Origin: Oscillospiraceae bacterium
GTDB lineage: Bacteria; Bacillota; Clostridia; Oscillospirales; Acutalibacteraceae
Length of the DNA: 64,000 nucleotides
Direction of reading: 5' to 3'
Assembly: GCA_015066395.1 (NCBI GenBank)
Contig: SVOL01000002.1
Location: 1-64,000, forward strand
This document shows, one piece after another, positions 42,438-51,597 of this stretch (position 1 is its first letter; each line of letters begins with the position of its first letter). A program made the translations under genes and the position numbers. The notes beneath the pieces are model-generated. The model made no database searches, had not been told where the DNA came from, and saw only the letters and a program-made list of their open reading frames with translations.

Positions 42438-45400
42438 ATGAACAGTAAATTTGCAAAATCAAGAAAGTACATAGTTATCGCCTTCTTCATCATTGCCTCC
42501 GTTCTGTCGGTGTTGTTAATGAGCAAGGTTGCGATAAACTACAATATTTCCGACTATCTTGACAAAGACACAGAAACAAAGATCTCTCTCGAAATCATCG
42601 AAAACGAGTTTGGATCGACCGGCGACGTGCAGATAATGATTGAGGGTATTTCGGTCGATACTGCCAAGGACGTTTGCGATAGCTTAAAGGAAATTGAAAA
42701 CGTCCTGACCGTAAATTTTAATGAGTATGACGAAGGATACTACAAGAACGGCAACGCCCTGTTCGTGGCAATCGTTGACGGTGATGAGTATTCCGAAGTT
42801 GCCAACGGCGTTGTAGAAAACATCAAGTCGGTGTTGAACAAAAGATTTGAGGGCAAGGTGAGCTACGGTGGCGCCATTATGGAAAAAGCTAACTTACGCG
42901 AGTCTATCGAGGAAGAGATCCCATTCATCCTCGCTATAGCTGTCTGCCTTGTTATCGCTATTATGCTCATTACCTCTAAATCTTGGATAGAACCGTTTAT
43001 TCTGCTTTTGACCTCGGGCGTTGCGATCCTCATCAATATGGGTACGAATGCGATGTTCGGCAAAATTTCGTATATTACAAACGCAGTTGCCGCCATACTG
43101 CAGCTTGCACTCTCTATTGATTACAGTATCGTTTTACTGCATTGTTACCGCAAGTTCAAGGAGACCGAGGCAGATAACAGCAAGGCGATGACAGAGGCTA
43201 TCAAGGAGGTTATAAAGCCCGTTTCTGCAAGCGCGCTTACCACGATCGCAGGACTTCTTGCACTCTTGTTTATGAGTATGCGCATAGGATTTGACATCGG
43301 TATCGTTTTGATGAAGGGTATCGTCATTTCCGCCATCATATCTTTAACCTTACTCCCTGCGCTTCTGCTTATATTTGATACTCCTCTTAATAAAACCCAA
43401 AAGCGTGAACTTGTCATACGGGGTAAGCGCTTTTGCCAAATATCCTTTAAAGCCGGCAAGATCATCGTTCCGATCGCTCTTATACTCATTATGGTATGCT
43501 CATATCTACAGTTCGGAAATTCCTACTCCTTTACCGATAGTAAGAAGTACAATTCGGCAATTTCCGATACATTCGGCCGTAACAACACCGTTGTCGTTGT
43601 GTATCCTTATAACAAGGACAATCACGTCAATGAAATCGAGCTTGCCGAGAGGTTGAATGCCTACAGAACGGCTGACGGAAAGCCCGTTTTGAAAAATTAC
43701 ACCGCTTACAGCAACACCGTTCGCGAATTTTATGACGTGGAACTTGCATCCCGCAAGCTGGGTCTTTCTGTGAGCGACGTAGAACTCCTCTTTACGACGT
43801 ATCACCTGTACAACGGTAATTCGTCTATCCTGCTGACACCTCTCGATTTTATCAATTACACTAACGAGCTTATCACCAATGACGCAGACGCTGAGGGCTT
43901 TGCCGACGAAGAAATGACGAAAACCATCAGAACTATGCTGGTTATCGACAAGATGATGAACGGCAAGCATACCGCAAAGGAATTCCATACTCTTGCAACA
44001 ACCGGAGTGATGGAAGGAACAAATCTCAGTTTGTTCTCCATAAAACAGATGTACGGATTGTATCTCTATAACAAGGTCACCGATAAAACGGTTGATTTTG
44101 AAACAATGCTTGACTTTATGCTCGCGGCTTCCAAAAAGGAAGAAACTGCCGAAATGTTCGAAGAGAAAACCGTGACCGATCTTACGACTCTGTCGCAAGG
44201 ACTCAAGGAATTCAACTCGCAAATGGAAATGCCCATGACCAAGGCGCAGTTCCAGGATTTTATATATAAGACTTCCGGCGAAAAGATAAATGATTTGACC
44301 GCCGCTCTTCTTTATGCGAGTTACTATTATATGCTGGGACAACCGACGCAGGAAACCATCCCGTTTTTGGACTTGCTGAACTTCCTTGTAGCACAAAATC
44401 AAATCACAGATCCTGCGACTGTAGCCACAATAGACACCTATAATTCGCTTTATAAGACTGTGAATGCAGATTATTCGTACGAGCAATTTTTACCGATCCT
44501 CACACAGATCACGACCACCCTTTCGGGAACCGCTCCTACCATCAGCGTCACAGACCTTGCTATTCAACAGATCTACATTATGTACTTCTATGAACATAAC
44601 GCTATTCCCAACACAGCAATTTCGGGCAGAACCTTTGTTGAGTTCGTTAAATCCACAATGCTTACAAACTCTGTTATAAACGCGCAGATCTCCGAGGACG
44701 GCAAAGCCAAGATTTCGGATATGTGTGTTGCTGATGAGTTTTTAAGCGATACAACTGCATACAATTTCACCGAAATGGCCGCAAAGATAACCGATATCGG
44801 GAACAATCTTAAAAGCGGTTTTGGCAACACAGCTCTCAGCAGCGATAAGATCTCCGGCGTATATATTAAGTATGCGGTAGCGAGTGATAACGTCCTTACT
44901 GAAGCGATCGAAGCGAGAGACCTTTTGAATTTTGTTGTTGCAAATATGGAGACCAACGAGATCTTGAAGGGAAAAATGTCCGACGATAATCGTTCCAAGG
45001 TGACACAAGCACAGAATAGTATGAACAGTGCAACCGAACTGTTTGTTGGAGAAAACTATTCCCGTATGCTCCTTTCTATCGATCTTGTAAGCGAGAGCGA
45101 TGAATCAAGCGCCTTCGTGGCGTACCTGCTTAGCTCGGTTAAGGAGATCTTCGGCGAAAACGCACATATTGCAGGCGAGATGGTTTCGACATACGATCTC
45201 CAAAATACCTTCGATGATGACAGCACTCTGATCTCCATCTTCACGATCGTTTCGATCTTTGTAATCGTAATGCTCGTGTTCCGTTCACTCTCATTGCCCG
45301 TCGTTCTGGTCGCGGTTATTCAGGGTGCAATATGGATCGCTATGTCAACTTCACTTTTGACCGGTCCTATGTTCTTTATGAGCTATATTATGGCGACCTG

Positions 45401-45725
45401 CATTTTGATGGGAGCAACTATAGATTACGGCATCCTCATGTCGACCAACTACGTTCAGTACAGACAGACCGTTGATAAACAGCAAGCTCTTTACAGATCG
45501 GTTGAGGCAGCAATGCCGACCATATTCACCTCGGGAATGTGCCTCACGATCTGCGGCTTTTTAATCGGATTCCTTTCAAGCCAGAATGCGATCGCTACGG
45601 TTGGAACGCTTATCGGAAAAGGCACGATCGTGTCGGTTATTATGATCACACTTGTGCTTCCTTCCCTTCTATACCTGCTCGACGGATTTATTCTTAAACT
45701 GTCCATGGTTAAGAAAGACAAATAA
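42438..45725 (+). CDS. MMPL/RND superfamily exporter
   Basis: A 1095-residue membrane protein with two RND half-domains. The first half shows a membrane block at residues 150-340 (ITNAVAAILQLALSIDYSIVLLHCYRKF, ending LPALLLIFDTPL), the second at about 910-1085 (VMLVFRSLSLPVVLVAVIQG, MGATIDYGILMSTNYVQY). The large extracytoplasmic loops sit between helix 1 and 2 of each half; the second is unusually long (about residues 360-870, with AQLSxxD-free sequence). The family exports lipids, siderophores or drugs. It follows the LRR gene on the same strand. Confidence 0.85.
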   Translation: MNSKFAKSRKYIVIAFFIIASVLSVLLMSKVAINYNISDYLDKDTETKISLEIIENEFGSTGDVQIMIEGISVDTAKDVCDSLKEIENVLTVNFNEYDEGYYKNGNALFVAIVDGDEYSEVANGVVENIKSVLNKRFEGKVSYGGAIMEKANLRESIEEEIPFILAIAVCLVIAIMLITSKSWIEPFILLLTSGVAILINMGTNAMFGKISYITNAVAAILQLALSIDYSIVLLHCYRKFKETEADNSKAMTEAIKEVIKPVSASALTTIAGLLALLFMSMRIGFDIGIVLMKGIVISAIISLTLLPALLLIFDTPLNKTQKRELVIRGKRFCQISFKAGKIIVPIALILIMVCSYLQFGNSYSFTDSKKYNSAISDTFGRNNTVVVVYPYNKDNHVNEIELAERLNAYRTADGKPVLKNYTAYSNTVREFYDVELASRKLGLSVSDVELLFTTYHLYNGNSSILLTPLDFINYTNELITNDADAEGFADEEMTKTIRTMLVIDKMMNGKHTAKEFHTLATTGVMEGTNLSLFSIKQMYGLYLYNKVTDKTVDFETMLDFMLAASKKEETAEMFEEKTVTDLTTLSQGLKEFNSQMEMPMTKAQFQDFIYKTSGEKINDLTAALLYASYYYMLGQPTQETIPFLDLLNFLVAQNQITDPATVATIDTYNSLYKTVNADYSYEQFLPILTQITTTLSGTAPTISVTDLAIQQIYIMYFYEHNAIPNTAISGRTFVEFVKSTMLTNSVINAQISEDGKAKISDMCVADEFLSDTTAYNFTEMAAKITDIGNNLKSGFGNTALSSDKISGVYIKYAVASDNVLTEAIEARDLLNFVVANMETNEILKGKMSDDNRSKVTQAQNSMNSATELFVGENYSRMLLSIDLVSESDESSAFVAYLLSSVKEIFGENAHIAGEMVSTYDLQNTFDDDSTLISIFTIVSIFVIVMLVFRSLSLPVVLVAVIQGAIWIAMSTSLLTGPMFFMSYIMATCILMGATIDYGILMSTNYVQYRQTVDKQQALYRSVEAAMPTIFTSGMCLTICGFLIGFLSSQNAIATVGTLIGKGTIVSVIMITLVLPSLLYLLDGFILKLSMVKKDK

Positions 45726-45729
45726 AAAC

Positions 45730-45762
45730 ACAGCCCTCGTACCGTTTTGGCACGAGGGCTGT
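45730..45762. terminator. Bidirectional terminator
   Basis: ACAGCCCTCGT pairs with ACGAGGGCTGT around an 11-base loop; TTTATTATT follows on the plus strand and TGTTTTTATT on the minus. It separates the exporter from the convergent HAD gene. Confidence 0.85.
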
Positions 45763-45814
45763 TTATTATTCTGTTAGTTTACTGTCATGTGGAACTCTTT
45801 AATAAGATATATTG

Positions 45815-46609
45815 TTAAATATACTGTATCAATTCTTCTGCACTGCTAAGCACCAAATCCGGCTTATCTTCCGAATGGTCAAGGATCTCGGCGGTGGTCT
45901 CGCCGCTCATAACCAGCACGCTGACCGCACCGGCATTAAGACCGCTTTTGATATCGGTGTATATCCTGTCACCGATAACAGCGGTTTTTTGCGGTGAAAC
46001 ACCGCACTTTTTCATCGCCAACAGCGGCATCGCGGCCTGCGGTTTTCCAATAACCAACGGCCGTTTGGCGGTAGCGTTAAAGATCATATCGCAAACACTT
46101 CCGCAATCCGGCACGCTGCCGAACTCGGTCGGGCAGACATAGTCGGGGTTAGTGGCGATATACGGCAGATCGCGGCTGAGCAACAGTTTGCAAACATCCT
46201 CAAGCTTTTTGAATGTCAGTTCAGTGTCAAAGCCCATTACTACCGCCTCGACCTTTGAAAGTTCCTCTGTAATAATGAAGCCCTCTTTACGAAGTTCAGC
46301 CTTTAAAGACTCGGTTCCGCAAACATATAACTTCTTATCGGGATGGTTTTCTTTCAAATAGACCGCCGTTGCCTGCGATGAGGTCAGAAAATCATCGACC
46401 TCTGCTTTAACGCCCATCATTTCCAGTTTTTTAACATAATCAACAACGCTTTTTGAAGAGTTGTTGGTCATAAAGATATAACGCTTTCCTGCCCGTTTGA
46501 TAGCGGACAACAGCTCCTTAGTAAACGAAAACAATCGGTTTCCCAAATACAGAGTGCCGTCCATATCGAACAAAAACAGTTCCACTTCTCTTAAAACTTC
46601 TCGTTCCAC
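45815..46609 (-). CDS. HAD-IIA family phosphatase (NagD-like)
   Basis: A 264-residue HAD phosphatase with cap type C2A: motif I LFLFDMDGTLYLGN at about residues 12-25, motif II TNNSSKS near 61, and motif IV VIGDRIYTDIKSG near 210. Substrates are small phosphates such as p-nitrophenyl phosphate or sugar phosphates. The GTG at 46609, with GAGG 8 bases before, is the likely start; the longer frame to 46777 runs into the YhaM-type gene. Overlapping upstream gene at 46626. Confidence 0.85.
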   Translation of the reverse strand: MEREVLREVELFLFDMDGTLYLGNRLFSFTKELLSAIKRAGKRYIFMTNNSSKSVVDYVKKLEMMGVKAEVDDFLTSSQATAVYLKENHPDKKLYVCGTESLKAELRKEGFIITEELSKVEAVVMGFDTELTFKKLEDVCKLLLSRDLPYIATNPDYVCPTEFGSVPDCGSVCDMIFNATAKRPLVIGKPQAAMPLLAMKKCGVSPQKTAVIGDRIYTDIKSGLNAGAVSVLVMSGETTAEILDHSEDKPDLVLSSAEELIQYI

Positions 46610-46625
46610 TTTGAACCTCTTAAAT

Positions 46626-47588
46626 TCAAACAAGATTTGCGTTGGTGGTAACTTCCTGCTTGCCGTGATTATAGAACTTGCGATTGTCAAGAGCCCACAG
46701 TCTCTGGGTGTAATCGCCGGCCTTGGCATTTCCGATAGCCTCTTCAAGCTCGTAGATTCTGGCGTCCATAAGGTCAAGCTCGCTCAAAAGCTCTGCTTCT
46801 AAGAACATCGGCCGTACTGCGGCACCGAAATCGGGCTCACCGTGATGCGATAAAACCATATGCTGTAAAAGGAATTTCAGTTCATCCGGCGTGCCGACCT
46901 TTTCGGCAAAGCGGTCGATAACTATGGCACCCTTGGCAAGGTGGCCAATGAGGTTACCCTCTAAGGTATACCCCGTCGCCGTGCCTGCATCGTTGACATC
47001 AAACTCATCGATCTTAGCAATATCATGAAGCATCGCGCCGGCTATCAGCAGATCGCTGTTGACCGACGGATAGATAGCACAAACCGACTGTGCGAGCCTT
47101 ACAATAGATAAAGTGTGATACAAAAGGCCGCCGCGAATAGCATGATGGAGTTTGAAAGCCGCAGGCCAGTATTTAAGCTTATCTGCATAGCCCTCATAAA
47201 TAGCCAAAACTATCCTCTTGATATCATCATCCTTAAAGCCGTTGGCAATACCGATCAGTTCGTCATACATTGCTTCGCCCGAAAGCGCCGCCGACGGAAC
47301 AAAATCCGCAGGGTCAACATTATCGGTCGGCTGAGTCTTGCGGATACGCTCGACACGAAGCTGATCGGTGCCGTTATACTGCGAAACCGTGCCGCGAACC
47401 TTGACGATATCGCCCACCTCGAACATTCCGTGCAGCTCTTCGTGGTAATCCCAGAGTTTGCCCGAAATCTCGCCTTCCTTATCGCAAAACATAAAATCAA
47501 GATACGGCAGACCTTTAGCCGTCGTCTTTTTATCCATAGACCTTATCATCAAAAACAGATCATTGGTAGCATCCATCTTGTATTCCAT
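46626..47588 (-). CDS. YhaM-like 3'-5' exoribonuclease (OB-fold plus HD domain)
   Basis: A 320-residue protein: an N-terminal OB-fold (about residues 10-85, with VGDIVKVRGTVSQYNGTDQL) and a C-terminal HD domain (HHAIRGGLLYHTLSI near 145, MLHDIAKIDEF near 190, LQHMVLSHHGEPDFG near 240). This arrangement is that of the YhaM/CBF1 family of 3'-5' exonucleases. It lies between malQ and the HAD gene in a minus-strand run. Confidence 0.88.
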   Translation of the reverse strand: MEYKMDATNDLFLMIRSMDKKTTAKGLPYLDFMFCDKEGEISGKLWDYHEELHGMFEVGDIVKVRGTVSQYNGTDQLRVERIRKTQPTDNVDPADFVPSAALSGEAMYDELIGIANGFKDDDIKRIVLAIYEGYADKLKYWPAAFKLHHAIRGGLLYHTLSIVRLAQSVCAIYPSVNSDLLIAGAMLHDIAKIDEFDVNDAGTATGYTLEGNLIGHLAKGAIVIDRFAEKVGTPDELKFLLQHMVLSHHGEPDFGAAVRPMFLEAELLSELDLMDARIYELEEAIGNAKAGDYTQRLWALDNRKFYNHGKQEVTTNANLV

Positions 47589-47609
47589 AAAATCACCTGT
47601 CCTTTTAAA

Positions 47610-49040
47610 TTATCGTCCGTATCGGGCGTTTAACCCGCGATACTTAGCACAATCGACCGAAGCCAACTGCTCCTTGGTTAATCGGTAAGACCAATTACCC
47701 TTTGCTTTGCCGGGAACATTAAGCCTTGTGTCCTTTCCGTAGTGCAGGATATCCTGAATAGGCAGAATGACCGTATCAGCGTGCGAGCTTAGCACAACAC
47801 GAATTATATCATCGTAGCATTTATCCCAGTTTTCATCACTAAAACCGATATACCGAAGCATCTCCTGCTTCTTATCCATCTCCAGCTCCCATACGTAACC
47901 TAACAGCGTATTGTTATCGTGCGTGCCTGTGTAGGCAATACAATTTTTAGGATAATTATGCGGTTTGTGAGGGTTATCGCCAAACGCCATAAAGCCGAAC
48001 TGAAACACCCTCATTCCGGGGAATCGGCTGTATTCGACCAACTGAGTGACCTCTTCGGTAATATCCCCCAGATCTTCGGCGATAATAAAATTATCACCCT
48101 TTATCGAATTGACCGCGTCTACAAAGGCTTTGCCCGGTCCCTTGACCCATCTACCCTCTTTTGCAGTCTTCGCAGTGCTCGGAACGCTCCAGAACGACTC
48201 GATTCCTCTGAAATGGTCGATCCTTACACCGTCAAACATTTTGAACATGTGTAAAAGCCTTGCTTTCCACCAGGAAAAACCGTCGGACTCCATCTTTTTC
48301 CAATCATATAATGGGTTGCCCCAAAGCTGACCGTCCTCAGAGAAATAATCCGGCGGAACGCCGGCGACTGCCGACGGCTTGTGATCTTCATCTAAGAGAA
48401 ACAACTCCTTATTTCCCCAAACATCACAGCTGTCATACGACACGTAGATCGGAATATCACCTATTATTCTTATACCGTTCGAGTTGGCGTAATTTTTGAC
48501 CGCTTCCCACTCGGAAATAAACTCATACTGAATGAATGCCCACATAAAATAGCGGTCGGGGTCGTAGGTGGTCACAGTCCACTCGGTCCACTCCTTGCCG
48601 CCGTTGGCATCTTTAAGTGCTAAAAAGCAACAGCATTGCTTTATGTAAGGGTTGCTTTCTATGTACCGCTCAATGGGTTCACGGTCACTGACCCTTTTCG
48701 AAGCCTTGAAAAGCAGTTCCATTCGCTCGCTACTCAAACGGTCAAACTCGGCTGAGTAAGGCGTTTTTTGCCGAGCTTCCTCCAACTCCATCGCGGTAAC
48801 AAGACCCTTTTTATAAAGCGTTTCGGGGTCAATAAAAAACTGGTTACCGCCAAAAGCTGAATAGGACTTGTAGGGTGAATTGCAATCGTCCACCATACCG
48901 AACGGCAGTACCTGCCAGTACTTAAAACCGCAGTCCTTTAAAAAATCAACGAACTCAAATGCATTCTTGCCGAAGTTGCCGATCGAATAATCACCCGGCA
49001 ACGACGATACGTGCATCAAAACTCCACTTGCTCTGCTCAT
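47610..49040 (-). CDS. malQ: 4-alpha-glucanotransferase
   Basis: A 476-residue GH77 amylomaltase that transfers glucan segments between malto-oligosaccharides. The catalytic Asp lies in DGVRIDHFRGIESFW, the acid/base in DNFIIAEDLGDITEEV, and the stabilising Asp in YTGTHDNNTLLG. It is close to the usual bacterial length of about 500 residues. No other maltose or glycogen genes are next to it. Stop is 21 bases from the YhaM gene upstream-side neighbour, so it may be co-transcribed with the YibE/F gene. Confidence 0.95.
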   Translation of the reverse strand: MSRASGVLMHVSSLPGDYSIGNFGKNAFEFVDFLKDCGFKYWQVLPFGMVDDCNSPYKSYSAFGGNQFFIDPETLYKKGLVTAMELEEARQKTPYSAEFDRLSSERMELLFKASKRVSDREPIERYIESNPYIKQCCCFLALKDANGGKEWTEWTVTTYDPDRYFMWAFIQYEFISEWEAVKNYANSNGIRIIGDIPIYVSYDSCDVWGNKELFLLDEDHKPSAVAGVPPDYFSEDGQLWGNPLYDWKKMESDGFSWWKARLLHMFKMFDGVRIDHFRGIESFWSVPSTAKTAKEGRWVKGPGKAFVDAVNSIKGDNFIIAEDLGDITEEVTQLVEYSRFPGMRVFQFGFMAFGDNPHKPHNYPKNCIAYTGTHDNNTLLGYVWELEMDKKQEMLRYIGFSDENWDKCYDDIIRVVLSSHADTVILPIQDILHYGKDTRLNVPGKAKGNWSYRLTKEQLASVDCAKYRGLNARYGR

Positions 49041-49043
49041 AAA

Positions 49044-50351
49044 CTACTTTCCCTTATTTTCCTTGCCGTTGTGTTCGAAGAGGCTCGGCTCCTCGGCAAC
49101 CTCAATATAATACTTATCTTTTTTTGAATTTGATCTCGGCAATTTGAAGCCAAAATCAAAACTCTGTTTTCCCATATAAAGTGCGGAACTGACAATGGCC
49201 GTCAACGGAATGGTAAGCAATATTCCGATGCTTCCGACCAACATCTGCAACACCTCGGTGACAACGTACTCGGTGCTGAAAAGTTCATGAAGAGACGTAC
49301 CGATATTAAGAAGTATGACCGTCGTGGCAACCTCACATCCGATATAAGCCAGCACCAGAGTGTTTGCCATAGTGCCCATAATATCACGGCCGATGGTGAT
49401 GCCCGACTTGACAAGTCCTTTGAAGGTGGGTGTTTCGACCTGGTCGTGAATCTCTTTTAAAGAAGACGAAATGGAAACCGAAACGTCCATAACCGCACCC
49501 AAAGAGCCCAAAATTATACCTGCAAAGGTCAATGATTTTAAGTTCACACCCAAGGTCTTAAGGTTCATAACGGTGGTTATATCCTCAGTCGCAACGCCTG
49601 TCAGGTGTAAAAATGCCGACGATAAAAGCACCAGCAGACCCGCGACTGCAACGCCGCTTGAGCAACCGATAATAGCCGCCAATGTCTTTTTGCTATAGCC
49701 GCTGACAATAACCAAAGTCATTATAATTATGTATACACAACAAAGTATCGACCATAAATACGGGTTGAATCCGCTTAAAATAGACGGAACAAAAACCAGG
49801 AACACCGCGTAGCAGGTCAAAGTAAGAGTTACGACCGTTTTAAGACCCTTGGTTCTGCCGAAAGCGATGAGCAAAACGGCAAAGGCGACAGCCAAAACCA
49901 TCAACGGAGTGACGCGGTTATAGCCCGCAAAGAGCCACGACGGCTCGATTTCCCGGTCCGACTCTTCTTCCATCGGCGGCATCACCAGAATTCTATCGCC
50001 GACGCCGACAGCATCTAAGGTTATTATTTCGGCCGCTAAGTTTTCCTGGGTCACAACAACGGTCTTGCCCTCATACTGACCGTCGGTTATTTCGCATTTA
50101 AAAATGACCGTTTCATTAACACCGATGACATTCCCGTAATCGTCCAGCTGATCATAAGCATCCTCATAAACTATCTCGGTGACGACCGCAGGATAAGAAG
50201 CCCCGTCCCCTGCAAAAACGGTCTTTTCGTCAAAAACAAAATAATTGGCGATGATCGGCAGAGCAATAAGCACAACCACTGATACTGCATATATAATGAA
50301 GTTCTTAATGTCAAACTGTTTGTTTCCGAGTTCTTTTTGCAAACAGAACAC
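49044..50351 (-). CDS. YibE/F family multipass membrane protein
   Basis: A 435-residue protein. One N-terminal membrane segment is followed by an extracytoplasmic domain (about residues 40-130, with the GKTVVVTQENLAAE element) and at least seven further membrane helices, including GIILGSLGAVMDVSVSISSSLKEI near 280, the typical YibE/F motif. Function unknown. GTG at 50351 lies next to GAGG, so TTG at 50342 is a fair alternative start. The -35/-10 promoter lies at 50374-50402. Confidence 0.8.
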   Translation of the reverse strand: MFCLQKELGNKQFDIKNFIIYAVSVVVLIALPIIANYFVFDEKTVFAGDGASYPAVVTEIVYEDAYDQLDDYGNVIGVNETVIFKCEITDGQYEGKTVVVTQENLAAEIITLDAVGVGDRILVMPPMEEESDREIEPSWLFAGYNRVTPLMVLAVAFAVLLIAFGRTKGLKTVVTLTLTCYAVFLVFVPSILSGFNPYLWSILCCVYIIIMTLVIVSGYSKKTLAAIIGCSSGVAVAGLLVLLSSAFLHLTGVATEDITTVMNLKTLGVNLKSLTFAGIILGSLGAVMDVSVSISSSLKEIHDQVETPTFKGLVKSGITIGRDIMGTMANTLVLAYIGCEVATTVILLNIGTSLHELFSTEYVVTEVLQMLVGSIGILLTIPLTAIVSSALYMGKQSFDFGFKLPRSNSKKDKYYIEVAEEPSLFEHNGKENKGK

Positions 50352-50373
50352 CTCACAAAATAATATATAATTA

Positions 50374-50402
50374 TTTTAACACACATTAGAGCCTCGGTCA
50401 AC
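50374..50402 (-). promoter_or_regulatory. Promoter of the YibE/F gene
   Basis: Minus strand TTGACC (50397-50402), 17-base spacer, TAAAAT (50374-50379). Confidence 0.6.
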
Positions 50403-50412
50403 AAAAGATAAA

Positions 50413-51138
50413 TTAAATATCGAATTTATCGTCTTTATCATGGCGCCGCGACTTTTGAAAAACAAACAGTTCGCCGTTGCGGTCGGCGGTGCACAAAAAC
50501 ACATCTTTAATATCTTTGATCTTATTTTGCTTTAGTTTGGTTTCAAGCCACTGCTCATTAAATCCCAACCGCTTAATATTTCCCCATAAAATCTTGCCGT
50601 CAATAATTATATTGCTGAAAAGGCTTTCCTTTTGCGGCACAATATTCAGATCATCAGCGGTCGGCGGTTTTTTAGAAGCATACGGCAAAATACTTATTCG
50701 GCCGTTTGATTCGCCGATGGCCGTTTCTATTTCGCTGATATCAAAATAACCCTGAAGTCGGCACTGCATTAAAAATTCGTTTACGTCGATCTTTGCTTTT
50801 CTGAAGTTACGGTCTATCAGTTTTCCGTTCTCCATAAGCAAAACAGATCTGCCCTCAACAAAGCGGCGGAGTTTTAAAGATTTCTCGGTGACTATTGCCA
50901 ACATAATGACCGCACCCGCGTAGACTATCATAGCAACAAGCGGTTGAATTATATCGCCGGGTTCGGACACCGCTAATTCCGATGCTATCGAGCCTATAGT
51001 AATACTGTTGATATAATCAAACATATTCATCTGCGATATAGCTCGGTTGCCGATCAACTTAGTAAGAATAAACATCACTATGACCGAGATCACCGCGGTC
51101 AGTATCGATTCAAGGACCTCTGTAATCAATAAAAACAC
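50413..51138 (-). CDS. DUF421 (YetF-like) membrane protein
   Basis: A 241-residue protein with three N-terminal membrane helices (about residues 8-85, with FDYINSITIGSIASELAV) and a cytoplasmic DUF421/YetF domain (GRSVLLMENGKLIDRNFRKAKI, then a C-terminal IKDVFLCTADRNGELFVFQK). YetF-type proteins in sporulators are associated with the spore membrane or germination; here the role is not known. GTG at 51138 is close to the GAGAGG site; the TTG at 51129 gives better spacing. Upstream lies the divergent rnpB. Confidence 0.82.
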   Translation of the reverse strand: MFLLITEVLESILTAVISVIVMFILTKLIGNRAISQMNMFDYINSITIGSIASELAVSEPGDIIQPLVAMIVYAGAVIMLAIVTEKSLKLRRFVEGRSVLLMENGKLIDRNFRKAKIDVNEFLMQCRLQGYFDISEIETAIGESNGRISILPYASKKPPTADDLNIVPQKESLFSNIIIDGKILWGNIKRLGFNEQWLETKLKQNKIKDIKDVFLCTADRNGELFVFQKSRRHDKDDKFDI

Positions 51139-51188
51139 CCTCTCTAAGGTTAGTTTGGGTAATGGAAAGCAAAATAATAATAAATAGT

Positions 51189-51216
51189 TTGATTTTTCTG
51201 AAATTTGTGGTAAAAT
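51189..51216 (+). promoter_or_regulatory. Promoter of rnpB
   Basis: TTGATT (51189-51194), 16-base spacer, TAAAAT (51211-51216), about 7 bases before the RNA start. Confidence 0.6.
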
Positions 51217-51222
51217 ATTTTT

Positions 51223-51556
51223 TGCGAGTGGATCGGACGGCTGCGGGAGACATTATTGTCCCTGAGGAAAGTCCGGGCTTCTAAGGGAAGGATAACGGCT
51301 AACGGCCGCCGAGGGTGACCTTAGGGAAAGTGCAACAGAGATATACCGCCTGTTTTACAGGTAAGGGTGGAAAGGCGAGGTAAGAGCTCACCGGCTGACG
51401 GGGAACCGTGCAGTCCTGTAAACCCTATCCGAAGCAACATCGACTACGGCTATACGTATCCCTTCGTGCCGTGACAGATGGCGTGAGCGTTACGGCAACG
51501 TAACGCCAAGAAAGATAGTCGTCCAAGACAGAACCCGGCTTACAGATCCAGTCGTA
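51223..51556 (+). ncRNA. rnpB: RNase P RNA
   Basis: The P4 core segment GAGGAAAGTCCGGGC lies at 51264-51278 and its partner, GACAGAACCCGGCTTAC, near 51527-51543; together they define P4 and the catalytic core. The ends pair as TGGATC/GATCCA and GCGA/TCGT (P1). The inner part has the GAGGGTGACCTTAGGGAAAGTG and GAGGTAAGAGCTCACCGG-type segments. Size (about 334 bases) and layout suggest a bacterial type A RNase P RNA. It processes tRNA 5' ends together with RnpA. Confidence 0.93.
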
Positions 51557-51562
51557 CCAAAA

Positions 51563-51597
51563 AGACCCTGTGCAATTAATTGCACAGGGTCTTTTTT
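51563..51597. terminator. Terminator of rnpB and of the HTH-glycosidase gene
   Basis: AGACCCTGTGCAATT pairs with AATTGCACAGGGTCT (15 bp, no loop-closing mismatch), with TTTTTT on the plus side and A-rich sequence before. The reverse strand also ends in T's, so it serves both convergent units. Confidence 0.9.

Noticed and set aside
43506..44486. 326-codon open frame antisense to the MMPL exporter
   Set aside because: Composition is that of a reverse complement shadow and no motif or start signal supports it.
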